Shown piece after piece: positions 9,366 through 16,942 of a stretch of DNA of 47,387 bases (its first letter is position 1; each line of letters begins with the position of its first letter). This DNA comes from a bacterium (GTDB lineage: Bacteria; Hydrogenedentota; Hydrogenedentia; Hydrogenedentiales; SLHB01), in contig JAAEQP010001655.1 in assembly GCA_024231375.1 (NCBI GenBank), positions 1-47,387 of the forward strand, given 5' to 3'. Made by a program: the position numbers and the translations under genes. Below the pieces are notes generated by a model that made no database searches, was not told the origin of the DNA, and saw only the letters and a program-made list of their open reading frames with translations.

Positions 9366-9494
9366 CGGCGACCCGATGACGACGCGCACACACGGCGCGG
9401 CTTTCTGACGGTGCCACTCTCACCATCGCGAGGCTTCCAAGCAACTGCGGTACGACACCGGTGCCCGCCGTGCCATGCGCACCAGCGTGGCGAC

Positions 9495-9539
9495 CTATCG
9501 GTCGCGCCAAGTGAACCGGTGGGTTTTGGGGTAGCTCAT
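9495..9539 (-). pseudogene. 14-codon vestige of a second PH-like membrane protein gene
   Basis: On the minus strand an ATG at 9539 overlaps the TGA of the upstream gene (ATGA). It reads MSYPKTHRFTWRDR and then TAG. The intact upstream gene starts MQYPKTYRFTWRDR, so 12 of 14 residues match, and the flanking bases of both start sites also align. Past the stop no frame continues the similarity. This is the 5' end of a tandem paralogue in the same operon that was later deleted or replaced by the repeat-rich sequence beyond it. Confidence 0.8.
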
Positions 9540-10897
9540 GCTTCGGCGGTGTCCGGGATTGCGTCGGCGCTTTCGGGGGGGAAGTACATGGCGTTGAGCG
9601 ACCGGGCCACTTCCGGCAGCGGCACAGAGACGTTGTTGCCTGGGATGGTCAGACTGCCGTTGGTGAACAGGATGGACAGAGCCGGTCCATCACTGTCCCT
9701 TGTCTGGTCGATTCCCAGAAGCTTGCTCACGGGCCAGGAACGTGCCCCGCGGTGTCGTTCGATGCGGATTGTGTCCGATGTGAACACGTATGCGCGGGTG
9801 CGAAAGTAGTCGTAGAGCATCCAGAGCACGATGATCGGACTTCCGCCGATGGCCAGGAACCTTGCCGCGAATCGCACGGAACCAAACCAGAACATGGGCA
9901 CCGAGAAGGCCACCAGGAAAAGCGGCAGCAGCACACCGATGAGTCCCCGATGAACTCCCACCGCGTCGACGCGATAGACACTGTCGTCGGGCACTTCAAG
10001 CCTATGCCCGGCCCAGGACGGTGCAGTGTCGAGGGTTGCGTTGGTGCATCGGTCCTCGAGTTGGCGATGAATCTGACAAACGTTCGTGACCTCAAGCGAT
10101 ATCGGTATGGTCAGGGAACTGCCGACCACTTCAAGGCGCTTGCCTAGCCAGGGGCCGCGCCGGTATTCCACACGGCGGATCTCGTCATACGGGAGCGCTT
10201 GCGTGCGCATTCCCTGGTTCAGTTCAAGTGCGGTCGCGGTGAAACGCAACTCTCGACTCGGATAAATCAGACGGCTCCGGACGACGAGGAAGATCAGAAC
10301 CGCGACCAACGCCCCAGCGATACACAGCGCCCGTTCAAGCGGGCTGTTCCCTGTCACTCCGAGAAGAACGAGAACCGGGACCGTGCATGCCATACCCACG
10401 ATTCGCGCCACGGCGTGCCTGGCCACAGTTGGTGGCGAGAGATCGAACCTTGTTGGCGCCAAAGAGGCCGGGCCAAGGGTCGGCGCGAATTCGGGAGGGA
10501 GCAGTTCATCGCCCATTACGTCCTGCAGGAGAGTTTCCGCAAGTTCTTCGTTCATCGGCAGGTGGACGAGGCCCCTTGGACACATCAGCAACAGCACATC
10601 GCCCCAGACTGGATGGCGACGCCTCGTGGCGAAGACCTCGCCCAGCGGATAGCGCTGCTCGAAGCCGCATCGAACAATGCGGATCGTGCCGTCTTCGAGA
10701 ACGACCGAACCCCACAAACGCCAAAGGTGCCACAAGGGAAAGAGCATGAATGGAGCCGTCCACACCCACACCAGCCACGCCGAATTGCCGGCGTTTCCAA
10801 ACGAACGGCTCAATCCGACGAAAACGGCGGCGAGCAGGAAGCCCAAGGGGCGCAGACGGTCGCGCCAGGTGAAGCGATAGGTCTTGGGGTACTGCAT
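9536..10897 (-). CDS. Polytopic membrane protein with three PH-like modules (unknown function)
   Basis: A 453-residue protein without a recognised name. It has six likely membrane segments in three pairs (about 16-30/40-58, 163-182/190-207, 318-338/345-362). Each pair is followed by a beta-rich module of about 60-70 residues: 66-125 (VLEDGTIRIVRCGFEQRY), 216-280 (ELRFTATALELNQG) and 368-435 (AYVFTSDTIRIERHRG). This hairpin-plus-module repeat resembles bacterial PH-domain (YdbS-like) membrane proteins, but that is a judgement by eye. The start is uncertain: the ATG at 10897 was chosen because the vestigial copy starts at the equivalent ATG; a GTG at 10906 has GAGGAG 12 nt upstream, and an ATG at 11008 would add an unlikely leader. 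Confidence 0.65.
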   Translation of the reverse strand: MQYPKTYRFTWRDRLRPLGFLLAAVFVGLSRSFGNAGNSAWLVWVWTAPFMLFPLWHLWRLWGSVVLEDGTIRIVRCGFEQRYPLGEVFATRRRHPVWGDVLLLMCPRGLVHLPMNEELAETLLQDVMGDELLPPEFAPTLGPASLAPTRFDLSPPTVARHAVARIVGMACTVPVLVLLGVTGNSPLERALCIAGALVAVLIFLVVRSRLIYPSRELRFTATALELNQGMRTQALPYDEIRRVEYRRGPWLGKRLEVVGSSLTIPISLEVTNVCQIHRQLEDRCTNATLDTAPSWAGHRLEVPDDSVYRVDAVGVHRGLIGVLLPLFLVAFSVPMFWFGSVRFAARFLAIGGSPIIVLWMLYDYFRTRAYVFTSDTIRIERHRGARSWPVSKLLGIDQTRDSDGPALSILFTNGSLTIPGNNVSVPLPEVARSLNAMYFPPESADAIPDTAEA

Positions 10898-11087
10898 GTC
10901 GATCACGGCCGTCGGGTACTCCTCTGACGCGTGCGTGGGAGACAGGGCGTGGCTGGCCGGTTGCACAGTCCCCCTTCCCCCGCGTATGAACGTGCTAATC
11001 GGATACATGAGGCTAACAGAGCGTGACGGCGGATGTCAAAGGGTAGGAGGCGGTTGGCCGTCAGCTATCGGGAGCCGCCGGGCGCAC

Positions 11088-11114
11088 GAGATCCTTCACT
11101 TCGTTCAGGATGAC
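11088..11114 (+). repeat. Dispersed repeat, family 2, copy 1
   Basis: GAGATCCTTCACTTCGTTCA followed by GGATGAC. This is a version of the widespread bacterial intergenic repeat whose translations read NEVKDL or HPERSEG. ATCCT and AGGAT can pair around an 11-nt centre. Confidence 0.85.
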
Positions 11115-11155
11115 GCGTAGGCGAATGTGTCCTAGTTGGCAAATGACCCAACGCC

Positions 11156-11183
11156 GTCATGCTGAGCGTCAGCGAAGCATCTC
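11156..11183 (-). repeat. Dispersed repeat, family 2, copy 2 (inverted)
   Basis: Reverse-complement copy of the unit at 11088, starting GTCATGCTGAGCGTCAGCGA and ending AGCATCTC. The pair is in inverted orientation with 41 nt between, so the two could form one large stem. Confidence 0.8.
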
Positions 11184-11282
11184 GCACTGAGGTCAAGCCG
11201 CTGGAGGGTCGAGGTCCTCTGTTTCCTTCAGTTGGGATGGCGAGAAAGAGAGGCGGTCGACGGTCAGCCAAGAGGGGATGCC

Positions 11283-11313
11283 AACCACGGATTTCACGGA
11301 TGGCACTGATGGG
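11283..11313 (+). repeat. Degenerate CACGGAT-type short direct repeat
   Basis: CCACGGATTTCACGGATGGC is followed by ACTGATGGG: three tandem units of the form CACGGAT-N-N or close to it. This type of short intergenic repeat is common in PVC-group genomes. No inverted structure was seen. Confidence 0.5.
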
Positions 11314-11531
11314 AAGGCCGGGATGGGGTCGGCCGGTCGGCCAGACCCGACAGATCGGACCGCGTGGTCCCAGCAGACGGAGATGGCAGAGCGGGCAGCC
11401 TCGACAGGGAGGGGCCGCGCACAGTCAGCGCGCACGCATACGCGCCACCCTTGACGCATATCCGCGTCATTAGACGAAGAAATATAGGCCAAGGCCCCGC
11501 CCGGGCCGGGGTGGCTGTTGGAGTCTGGCTC

Positions 11532-11560
11532 TTGTGGATTGGGTGGGTCTGGCCTAGAAT
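11532..11560 (+). promoter_or_regulatory. Sigma-70-type promoter of the GYD/UroD genes
   Basis: TTGTGG at 11532-11537, 17 nt, then TAGAAT at 11555-11560. It lies 51 nt before the GYD gene start and should give a leader of about 45 nt. It is the best-spaced promoter-like match in this intergenic region. Confidence 0.55.
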
Positions 11561-11611
11561 GGACAGTACGTTGGCGCGGTGATGCTTCGACGGGACAGAG
11601 GAGGAAGGGCC

Positions 11612-11905
11612 ATGGGCACGTACCTCATGTTCGGGAACTACTCGGAGGAGGCGCTGCAGGACATCGGGTCGGCACGGACCGCCAAGGCCATGAAGATCAT
11701 TGAGGACATGGGCGGCAGCGTGGTTTCGATGTATGCGCTGCTGGGCGTGCAGGACTTGGTGCTGATTGTAGACATGCCGAGCGCGCAGGCAGCGGCGAAG
11801 GCGTCGGTCACGATCGGCCGCATGACGGGCATCATGTTCTCGACGTCGCCGGCCATCCCGGTCAACGATTTCGACCAGATGATGGAAGAGCTGGGTAAGA
11901 GTTGA
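11612..11905 (+). CDS. GYD-domain protein
   Basis: A 97-residue protein covering a whole GYD domain, a small alpha/beta dimeric fold of unknown biochemical role. Seen here: MGTYLMFGNYSEEAL at the N-terminus, KIIEDMGGSVVSMYALLGVQDLVLIVDMPSAQAAAKASV, and a variable acidic tail. In family members the name-giving G-Y-D triad is replaced here by G-V-Q-D. The ATG at 11612 follows GAGGAAGG; an in-frame ATG 11 codons upstream has no ribosome site. The gene is followed after 37 nt by a UroD-family gene, and the pairing suggests a shared pathway of corrinoid or C1 metabolism. That link is inference. Confidence 0.8.
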   Translation: MGTYLMFGNYSEEALQDIGSARTAKAMKIIEDMGGSVVSMYALLGVQDLVLIVDMPSAQAAAKASVTIGRMTGIMFSTSPAIPVNDFDQMMEELGKS

Positions 11906-11942
11906 AGCAACGGCCACGGCCGTCCACGGAAGGAACGACCCT

Positions 11943-13013
11943 ATGGCGGAGATGACGTCCCACGAACGGTTCGCACGCATGTTTGCACATGAGGAGGCGG
12001 ACCGGGTCCCCATTATTGACGACCCGTGGGGCGCCACCATCGAGCGGTGGCATCGGGAAGGTATGCCCGAAGACGCGGACTGGACCGATTTCTTCGGCCT
12101 GGACAAGACGGCTGGTATCGGCGGCGACATCAGCCCGCGGTACGAAGAGAAGACGCTGGAGGAAACCGACGAGTACACCATCTGCACCACGTCGTGGGGC
12201 GTGACGCAGAAGAGTTGGAAACATGCCGCGTCGACGCCGGAGTTCCTCGCGCACACCATAGTGGACGCCGACACATGGGCCGAAGCGAAGGTCCGGATGA
12301 CGCCCACCCGCGACCGCGTCGACTGGGACGGTCTGGCCAAGCACTACGCCGGGTGGCGCGATCAGGGACTATGGATCACGGCAGGCCTGTGGTTCGGGTT
12401 CGACGTGACCCATTCGTGGATGGTCGGCACGGAACGCGTGCTGATGGCCATGGCCACCGATCCGGACTGGCTGGTGGACATGTGGAACCATCAGTTGGAC
12501 ACATGCACCGCGCTCCTGGACCAAGTGTGGGACGCGGGGTACACGTTCGACTCCATTCTCTGGCCCGACGATATGGGGTACAAGAACAACACCTTCTTCT
12601 CGACAGACATGTACCGTGCCTTGTTGAAACCCATTCACAAGCGGGCCGTCGAGTGGGCCCACGCCAAAGGCGTGAAGGCCCATCTCCATTCGTGCGGCAA
12701 TGTGAGCCCCTTCATTCCCGATTTCGTCGAGATCGGGTTGGATGCGCTGAATCCGTTGGAAGTGAAGGCCGGTATGGACCCCATCGCGTTGAAAGCAGCC
12801 TACGGCGACGACTTGGTGCTTCACGGCGGGATCAACGCCGTGTTGTGGGACGACATCGACGCCATCGAGGCGGAGATGCGCAAGACCGTGCCTACGCTCA
12901 AGCAGGACGGCGGCTACGTCTTCTCGTCGGACCATTCCGTGCCGTCCAGCGTGAGCCTGGACAACTTCCGCCGCATAATCGAACTGGCCAAAGAACTGGG
13001 GTCGTACGAGTGA
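11943..13013 (+). CDS. Uroporphyrinogen decarboxylase (URO-D) family protein, MtaA/CmuA-like
   Basis: A 356-residue URO-D superfamily barrel. It is not a clear haem-pathway HemE; it resembles the MtaA/CmuA branch that moves methyl groups to or from corrinoid proteins. Seen: MTSHERFARMFAHEEADRVP at the N-terminus, the zinc-type motif H249-S-C251-G-N, and the following IGLDALNPLEVKAGMD. Without a corrinoid-protein gene nearby the methyl donor cannot be guessed. AAGGAACGACCC precedes the ATG; an alternative ATG is three codons in. It is co-directional with the GYD gene and shares its promoter. A second, diverged family member lies at 25408. Confidence 0.82.
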   Translation: MAEMTSHERFARMFAHEEADRVPIIDDPWGATIERWHREGMPEDADWTDFFGLDKTAGIGGDISPRYEEKTLEETDEYTICTTSWGVTQKSWKHAASTPEFLAHTIVDADTWAEAKVRMTPTRDRVDWDGLAKHYAGWRDQGLWITAGLWFGFDVTHSWMVGTERVLMAMATDPDWLVDMWNHQLDTCTALLDQVWDAGYTFDSILWPDDMGYKNNTFFSTDMYRALLKPIHKRAVEWAHAKGVKAHLHSCGNVSPFIPDFVEIGLDALNPLEVKAGMDPIALKAAYGDDLVLHGGINAVLWDDIDAIEAEMRKTVPTLKQDGGYVFSSDHSVPSSVSLDNFRRIIELAKELGSYE

Positions 13014-13056
13014 GCGTTCGCCCCCGTCTCTGCCGGGCGATCACCCCTGGAAGTGG

Positions 13057-13785
13057 ATGACTTACATGACGACGATTATTCGGTTTGTGGTATGCGCTAC
13101 TGTCGTCTGCGTGGCGGTGTGTGCGTGGGCGGAGGAGTCATCGTCACCTGAGCCGCCTACACCTCTCCTCGCGCCGGGGCAACTCGATGCGCTTCTGGAC
13201 GACATCGAACACGATCTCAGCGGCCTCGAACGCATGGGGGTCCGGTTCCGTCAGAAGAAGCACCTGGCCATCTTCAGCAAACCCGTCAAAGCCGAGGGCC
13301 TGCTTCTGTTCAGACGCCCGGCCGATCTGCGGTTCGAGATCGTCCGTCCTTTTCATTCAGTTCTCGTGGTTCACGGCAAATCGGTTGCGAAATACGAACG
13401 CATGGATGGCGAGTGGGTGAAGTTGCGGCATGGCGCCGCCGATGCGTTGCAGCTTATCTCGGGACGGTTGACCGGGTGGCTGCAAGGCAAGCTGCGCGAC
13501 GAGACCGGGTTGTTCGAGGTGCAGGCCACCAGCGCCGAACCGAAGACGGTGCGCCTTGTCCCAGGCGATCCCAAACTGGCGCGCTACATCGGCGCAATCG
13601 AACTGCACTTGACCCCGCGCCCGTATCGCATCGAGTCCCTCACCATCCGCGAGCAGGGCACGGACCGGACGGAGATCGTGTTCTTCGACGAAGTGCGGAA
13701 TCTTGAGTTGCCGGACGCGTACTTCGATGTGAAGCGCAAGGAGCCCTTGGCGGTGGACCTGCCCGAACCGGTGCCCGCCGAGTAG
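13057..13785 (+). CDS. LolA-like periplasmic outer-membrane lipoprotein carrier
   Basis: A 242-residue exported protein with a signal peptide (MTTIIRFVVCATVVCVAVCAWA). The body has the LolA layout: an N-terminal helix (LDALLDDIEHDLSGLERMGVRFRQKKHLAIFSKP), strands such as GLLLFRRPADLRFEI, and VVHGKSVAKYERMDGEW. LolA carries lipoproteins or other lipids through the periplasm. LolA homologues also occur in aryl polyene and other lipid-export loci, which matters because the following genes include an ACP, an exporter and a dehydratase. The start may be the ATG at 13057 or 13066; neither has a strong ribosome site. It converges on the sulfatase-like gene with 7 nt between stops. Confidence 0.75.
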   Translation: MTYMTTIIRFVVCATVVCVAVCAWAEESSSPEPPTPLLAPGQLDALLDDIEHDLSGLERMGVRFRQKKHLAIFSKPVKAEGLLLFRRPADLRFEIVRPFHSVLVVHGKSVAKYERMDGEWVKLRHGAADALQLISGRLTGWLQGKLRDETGLFEVQATSAEPKTVRLVPGDPKLARYIGAIELHLTPRPYRIESLTIREQGTDRTEIVFFDEVRNLELPDAYFDVKRKEPLAVDLPEPVPAE

Positions 13786-13792
13786 GTGCATC

Positions 13793-15154
13793 CTACTTCA
13801 GATAGCCGATGGCCTCGAGTTGTTCGCGTTCGGCGTCGGTGAGATCGCGGGTGCAGGGTGTGGCGGGCACCCTTGGATGGGCGGCTTCCCAGGCCGCCAT
13901 GTGGGCGCGCAGTTTCTCGGCGATTTCCGGGTGACCCTTGACGCAATCGGTGCGTTTCCCGTTTTCGGTCACGCCGACTCGCTGGAGTTCCAGAGGATTC
14001 ACTCCCCAGTGGCCGTCGCGGTTGTCGAACAGTTTCCATTCGCGGCCGTACACGCCGACCTTGTCGTACTTGCGGTACTGGGTCTCGGTCATGAGCAGAT
14101 CGGGCAGTGGCAGGTCCTCTCCGCCCAGAAGCGGCAACAGCGACATGCCGTCCATGCCTTCCGGACCGACCGCCCCCACGTACTCGAGGATCGTTGGCAT
14201 GACGTCCAGTAGCCGCACGGGACGTGCGATGTTGGCGGGCTTCAAGCCTTCCCTACGCCATAGGATTAGCGGAACTCGGACCTGCGACTCGTAGAGCAAC
14301 CGTCCATGGGCCGTCGAGAAGGTCACCGATGGGTGGCTGCCCAATCCTTGCCCATGGTCGCTCAGGATGACGAAGAAGGTGTCTTCCCATCCCGGGAGGG
14401 ACGTGAGCTGTTGCGCGAAACCGTGTGTGTCCAGTGAGACTTGGTGCAAGGCGTCGAGGTATCCCGAACTCGGACGGCCTTTGTGTTTGCCGCGCAATTC
14501 GGGTCTGGTCAGCGACTTTCTGCCGCGCCATGCTTCGTGCATTTCCATGATGTTCAGGTACACAAGACACGGCTCCTCCGGATGGGCCGTCGCGAATTCG
14601 AGGGTCTGATCGTACAGGTGCATTGCGGACGGCAGTCGATCCCGGCCTACCACCGGCGCCCGGGCGTCCACGGCGACGTCCATGTCCTTCATCCACTTGA
14701 ACACCACGGCACTGTCGATGTAGGTGTCGAACCCCTGGTGCATGTTGAACACGCTGTTGATGACGGGGTTGGCCGTGATGCCGAAGGTGGTGTAGCCATG
14801 CCCCTGCAATGCTTCGGCCAAGGTGACGAACCGGTCGTTCAGGGCTTCGTCCCGTTCCTTGTAGAGACCCAAGGTGCGTGGGTAGCGAGATGTGATGAGA
14901 GACCCGATGGATGGACGCGTCCAACTGCATTGGGCGATGGGGTAGTGAAACCGGACGCCTTCCGCAGCCATGGCGTCCAATTCCGGCGACACCGGGTCAT
15001 CGAAGCCGTAGCTTCCAAGCATGTCGGCCCGCAGGGTGTCGATGATGAGTAGGACTACGTTGGGGCGAGGAGAGTCGGTCTCGGCTGCCGCGGTCCACCA
15101 TAGGCCGCACACAAGGGCCAACGCCAGTGCACCGCGCATGACCCGGGGCGTCAT
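13793..15154 (-). CDS. Sulfatase-fold hydrolase/transferase with atypical CSWTR active site
   Basis: A 453-residue secreted alkaline-phosphatase-superfamily enzyme with a signal peptide (ALALALVCGLWWTAAAE). The metal ligand Asp39 lies in IIDTLRADMLGSYG, and SDHGQGLGSH supplies later ligands. The nucleophile region reads C76-S-W-T-R80-P-S: Trp occupies the place of Pro/Ala in the C-x-P/A-x-R maturation motif. This branch may therefore use unmodified Cys or Thr, or be a phosphotransferase or phosphodiesterase rather than a sulfatase. It is the last gene of the minus-strand unit from 19320; its ATG overlaps the TGA of the radical SAM gene (TGATG), with a GTG one codon earlier, so translation is probably coupled. 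Confidence 0.78.
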   Translation of the reverse strand: MTPRVMRGALALALVCGLWWTAAAETDSPRPNVVLLIIDTLRADMLGSYGFDDPVSPELDAMAAEGVRFHYPIAQCSWTRPSIGSLITSRYPRTLGLYKERDEALNDRFVTLAEALQGHGYTTFGITANPVINSVFNMHQGFDTYIDSAVVFKWMKDMDVAVDARAPVVGRDRLPSAMHLYDQTLEFATAHPEEPCLVYLNIMEMHEAWRGRKSLTRPELRGKHKGRPSSGYLDALHQVSLDTHGFAQQLTSLPGWEDTFFVILSDHGQGLGSHPSVTFSTAHGRLLYESQVRVPLILWRREGLKPANIARPVRLLDVMPTILEYVGAVGPEGMDGMSLLPLLGGEDLPLPDLLMTETQYRKYDKVGVYGREWKLFDNRDGHWGVNPLELQRVGVTENGKRTDCVKGHPEIAEKLRAHMAAWEAAHPRVPATPCTRDLTDAEREQLEAIGYLK

Positions 15155-16569
15155 CACATCATCCCCACGAACCTGCGGCGCAACCGCAACAGCGTGCGGA
15201 ACATGGGCTCGTCCAGGTTGTCCCGTTCGCGCATTCTCATGGCCGCACGCACGAGGGCGGGGTCCGGCGCGGGATCCACGGCGCGGATGCAGTTCAAGCG
15301 GGTTTCGATGGCCTCGACCACGAGTGACTGCAGCCGGTCTTCGGTCAAGGTCGGCGGCAAGTAGAAGACGGGATCCAACATGGGCTGCCCCGGGGCGATT
15401 CGGCCTTCCGTGATGGCGCGGTCGTACAACGCCGTCTGAGGATAGATGCGCAGACCTTCGGCAATGTAGACCAGGTCTTCTTCGTAGACGAAGCGGTCAA
15501 TGAAATCGAAGGTTTCGACGATGGTCTCTTCTGTTTCTTCGGGGCCGCCGAACACGAAGAACCACATGGTCGGCATATCGTGTTTCCTGAACAGATCGGC
15601 CGTTTGTTCCAGGCATTCCCGCGTGAATCCCTTGCCCATTCCTTCGAGTACGCGGGGCGACGCCGTGTCGGGGGTGCTATCGATTTGCTGGAAGCCGGCT
15701 TGAAGCATCAGCGTGAGCAACTCGTCCGTCACGTGTCGCGGATTCACGCCCATGGTGCGCATGGGGACGCGCATGCCTCGGTCCACAATCTCGCGGCAGA
15801 TGGCTTCGGCCACGCCGGGCGGGTCGTTGAACGTGGAATCGACGAACTCGAAGGTCACGTCGCCCAGGCGGTCGCGGGTTTCGGCGATCTCGTCGACCAC
15901 CCGCGACACCGTCCGTTGCCGGAAGACGCATCCTTCGATGGCCGGGTAGGTGCAATACACGCATTTGTGTACGCAGCCGCGTTTGATCTGGATGGGATAG
16001 GCGCCACGGGCGCGGTAGGGGTCGAAATCCAACCACTTGTCGATGCGCGGGAACGGTGTCTGTTCCACATCGAAGGGGTGGCCTGCAGTCCCGTCCGCGC
16101 GGCCAAATTTCCGGCCAACTACTCCGGGCACGGTTCGCGGGTCCCCGCCGCTGTCCAGCGTCTGAAGCAGCGCCACCATCGCGTCTTCGCCCTCGCCGAC
16201 GACACCGTAGTCGGCGTCCAGCGCGGCGAGGACCTCTTCCGGGAGAATAGTGAATCCCGCGCCGCCGACGATGACCGGGGCGTCCGTCGCCTCGCGGATC
16301 ACGGGCATGAAGTCCGAAGCGATCCCGGTGATGTAGAATTCGCTGTTCTCCATGAGAACATTGTCGATATTGCGGATGGTGAGGCCGACGTAGTCGGGGC
16401 TGTGCGCCAGGATGGCGTCGCGCAGGCCTTCCGTACCCGAGAAGGTACCGTCGAAGACCTGGACGTCGTAGTCCCGGTCCAGCACCGAGGCCATGATACA
16501 AAGGCCCAGCGGCGCGACGGGATAGGGCACCGTCACACGGTTGGGATTGACAAGGAGAATCCGTTTCAT
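15154..16569 (-). CDS. Cobalamin-binding-domain radical SAM enzyme (class B type)
   Basis: A 471-residue enzyme. The N-terminal Rossmann domain (residues 1-140, LLVNPNRVTVPYPVAPLGL ... VIVGGAGFTILPE ... VVGEGEDA) is the B12-binding type. The radical SAM core carries C199-x3-C203-x2-C206 (RGCVHKCVYC), with later VNPRHVTDELLTLM and IDSTPDTASP stretches. Class B enzymes methylate or rearrange unactivated carbons. Here the ACP gene lies 34 nt upstream, so an ACP-bound acyl chain is a plausible substrate; that is inference. A longer open frame to 16845 runs over the ACP gene in another frame and was rejected; the ATG at 16569 starts directly at the B12 domain. Confidence 0.88.
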   Translation of the reverse strand: MKRILLVNPNRVTVPYPVAPLGLCIMASVLDRDYDVQVFDGTFSGTEGLRDAILAHSPDYVGLTIRNIDNVLMENSEFYITGIASDFMPVIREATDAPVIVGGAGFTILPEEVLAALDADYGVVGEGEDAMVALLQTLDSGGDPRTVPGVVGRKFGRADGTAGHPFDVEQTPFPRIDKWLDFDPYRARGAYPIQIKRGCVHKCVYCTYPAIEGCVFRQRTVSRVVDEIAETRDRLGDVTFEFVDSTFNDPPGVAEAICREIVDRGMRVPMRTMGVNPRHVTDELLTLMLQAGFQQIDSTPDTASPRVLEGMGKGFTRECLEQTADLFRKHDMPTMWFFVFGGPEETEETIVETFDFIDRFVYEEDLVYIAEGLRIYPQTALYDRAITEGRIAPGQPMLDPVFYLPPTLTEDRLQSLVVEAIETRLNCIRAVDPAPDPALVRAAMRMRERDNLDEPMFRTLLRLRRRFVGMM

Positions 16570-16603
16570 AGTGCGTTGAACGTCCTGAGCCGTGCGGGCG
16601 CGT

Positions 16604-16885
16604 CTACGACGCGTCGGCGTTGGCTTGCTGTTCCGTGACGAACTGGGCGATCGTGTCCACGGATTGGATGACCGTCCGGGCGAGGTTGCGGTTATCGATC
16701 CGGACGTTGTACTTGCTCTGGACGCCCATAACGATTTCCAGGGCGTCCAGGGAATCCATGCTGAACACCTCTTCCTGCTCGAACAAGGGGGCGCCGTCGT
16801 CGATGTCGCCCGGCGCCACGTCCGCGAGGTTGAGGCTTTCCACAATGAGTTCTTTGATTTCGAGTTTGAGTTCCGCCGTCACCAT
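16604..16885 (-). CDS. Acyl carrier protein
   Basis: A 93-residue acyl carrier protein. Ser45 in FSMDSLDALEIVMGVQ is the site for the 4'-phosphopantetheine arm, and the flanking D-S-L and acidic helix II are typical. It is longer than AcpP at both ends and divergent, so it is likely a specialised carrier rather than the housekeeping one. It lies between the ABC permease (57 nt) and the radical SAM gene (34 nt) in one minus-strand unit. No ketosynthase or acyltransferase gene is adjacent. Confidence 0.92.
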   Translation of the reverse strand: MVTAELKLEIKELIVESLNLADVAPGDIDDGAPLFEQEEVFSMDSLDALEIVMGVQSKYNVRIDNRNLARTVIQSVDTIAQFVTEQQANADAS

Positions 16886-16942
16886 GCCTCCAATTAGACC
16901 TATTCTGTTTGTTTGGAGTCAACCCGCACCGATTTCGCGCGG

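Larger units (their letters stand above)
9025..9494. other. Repeat-bearing intergenic region
   Basis: 470 nt without a credible gene. It contains two copies of a palindromic repeat (entered separately) about 157 nt apart, and the sequence between them codes for nothing recognisable on either strand. The region ends at the vestige of a second PH-like membrane protein gene, so it probably arose by deletion of that gene and spread of repeats. Confidence 0.5.
10898..11531. other. Intergenic region with dispersed repeats
   Basis: About 630 nt with no supported gene. It holds an inverted pair of a 27-28-bp repeat (11088 and 11156) and a short degenerate repeat (11283). Weak open frames on both strands read through these repeats and have no plausible ribosome sites. 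The last 30 nt lead into a promoter-like sequence. Confidence 0.5.

Noticed and set aside
11159..11473. Small plus-strand gene in the repeat-rich intergenic region
   Set aside because: It translates dispersed repeats, has no ribosome site and no plausible fold.
16570..16845. N-terminal extension of the radical SAM gene
   Set aside because: It overlaps the ACP gene in another frame and reads as low-complexity Ser/Thr/Arg sequence; the B12 domain begins at 16569.
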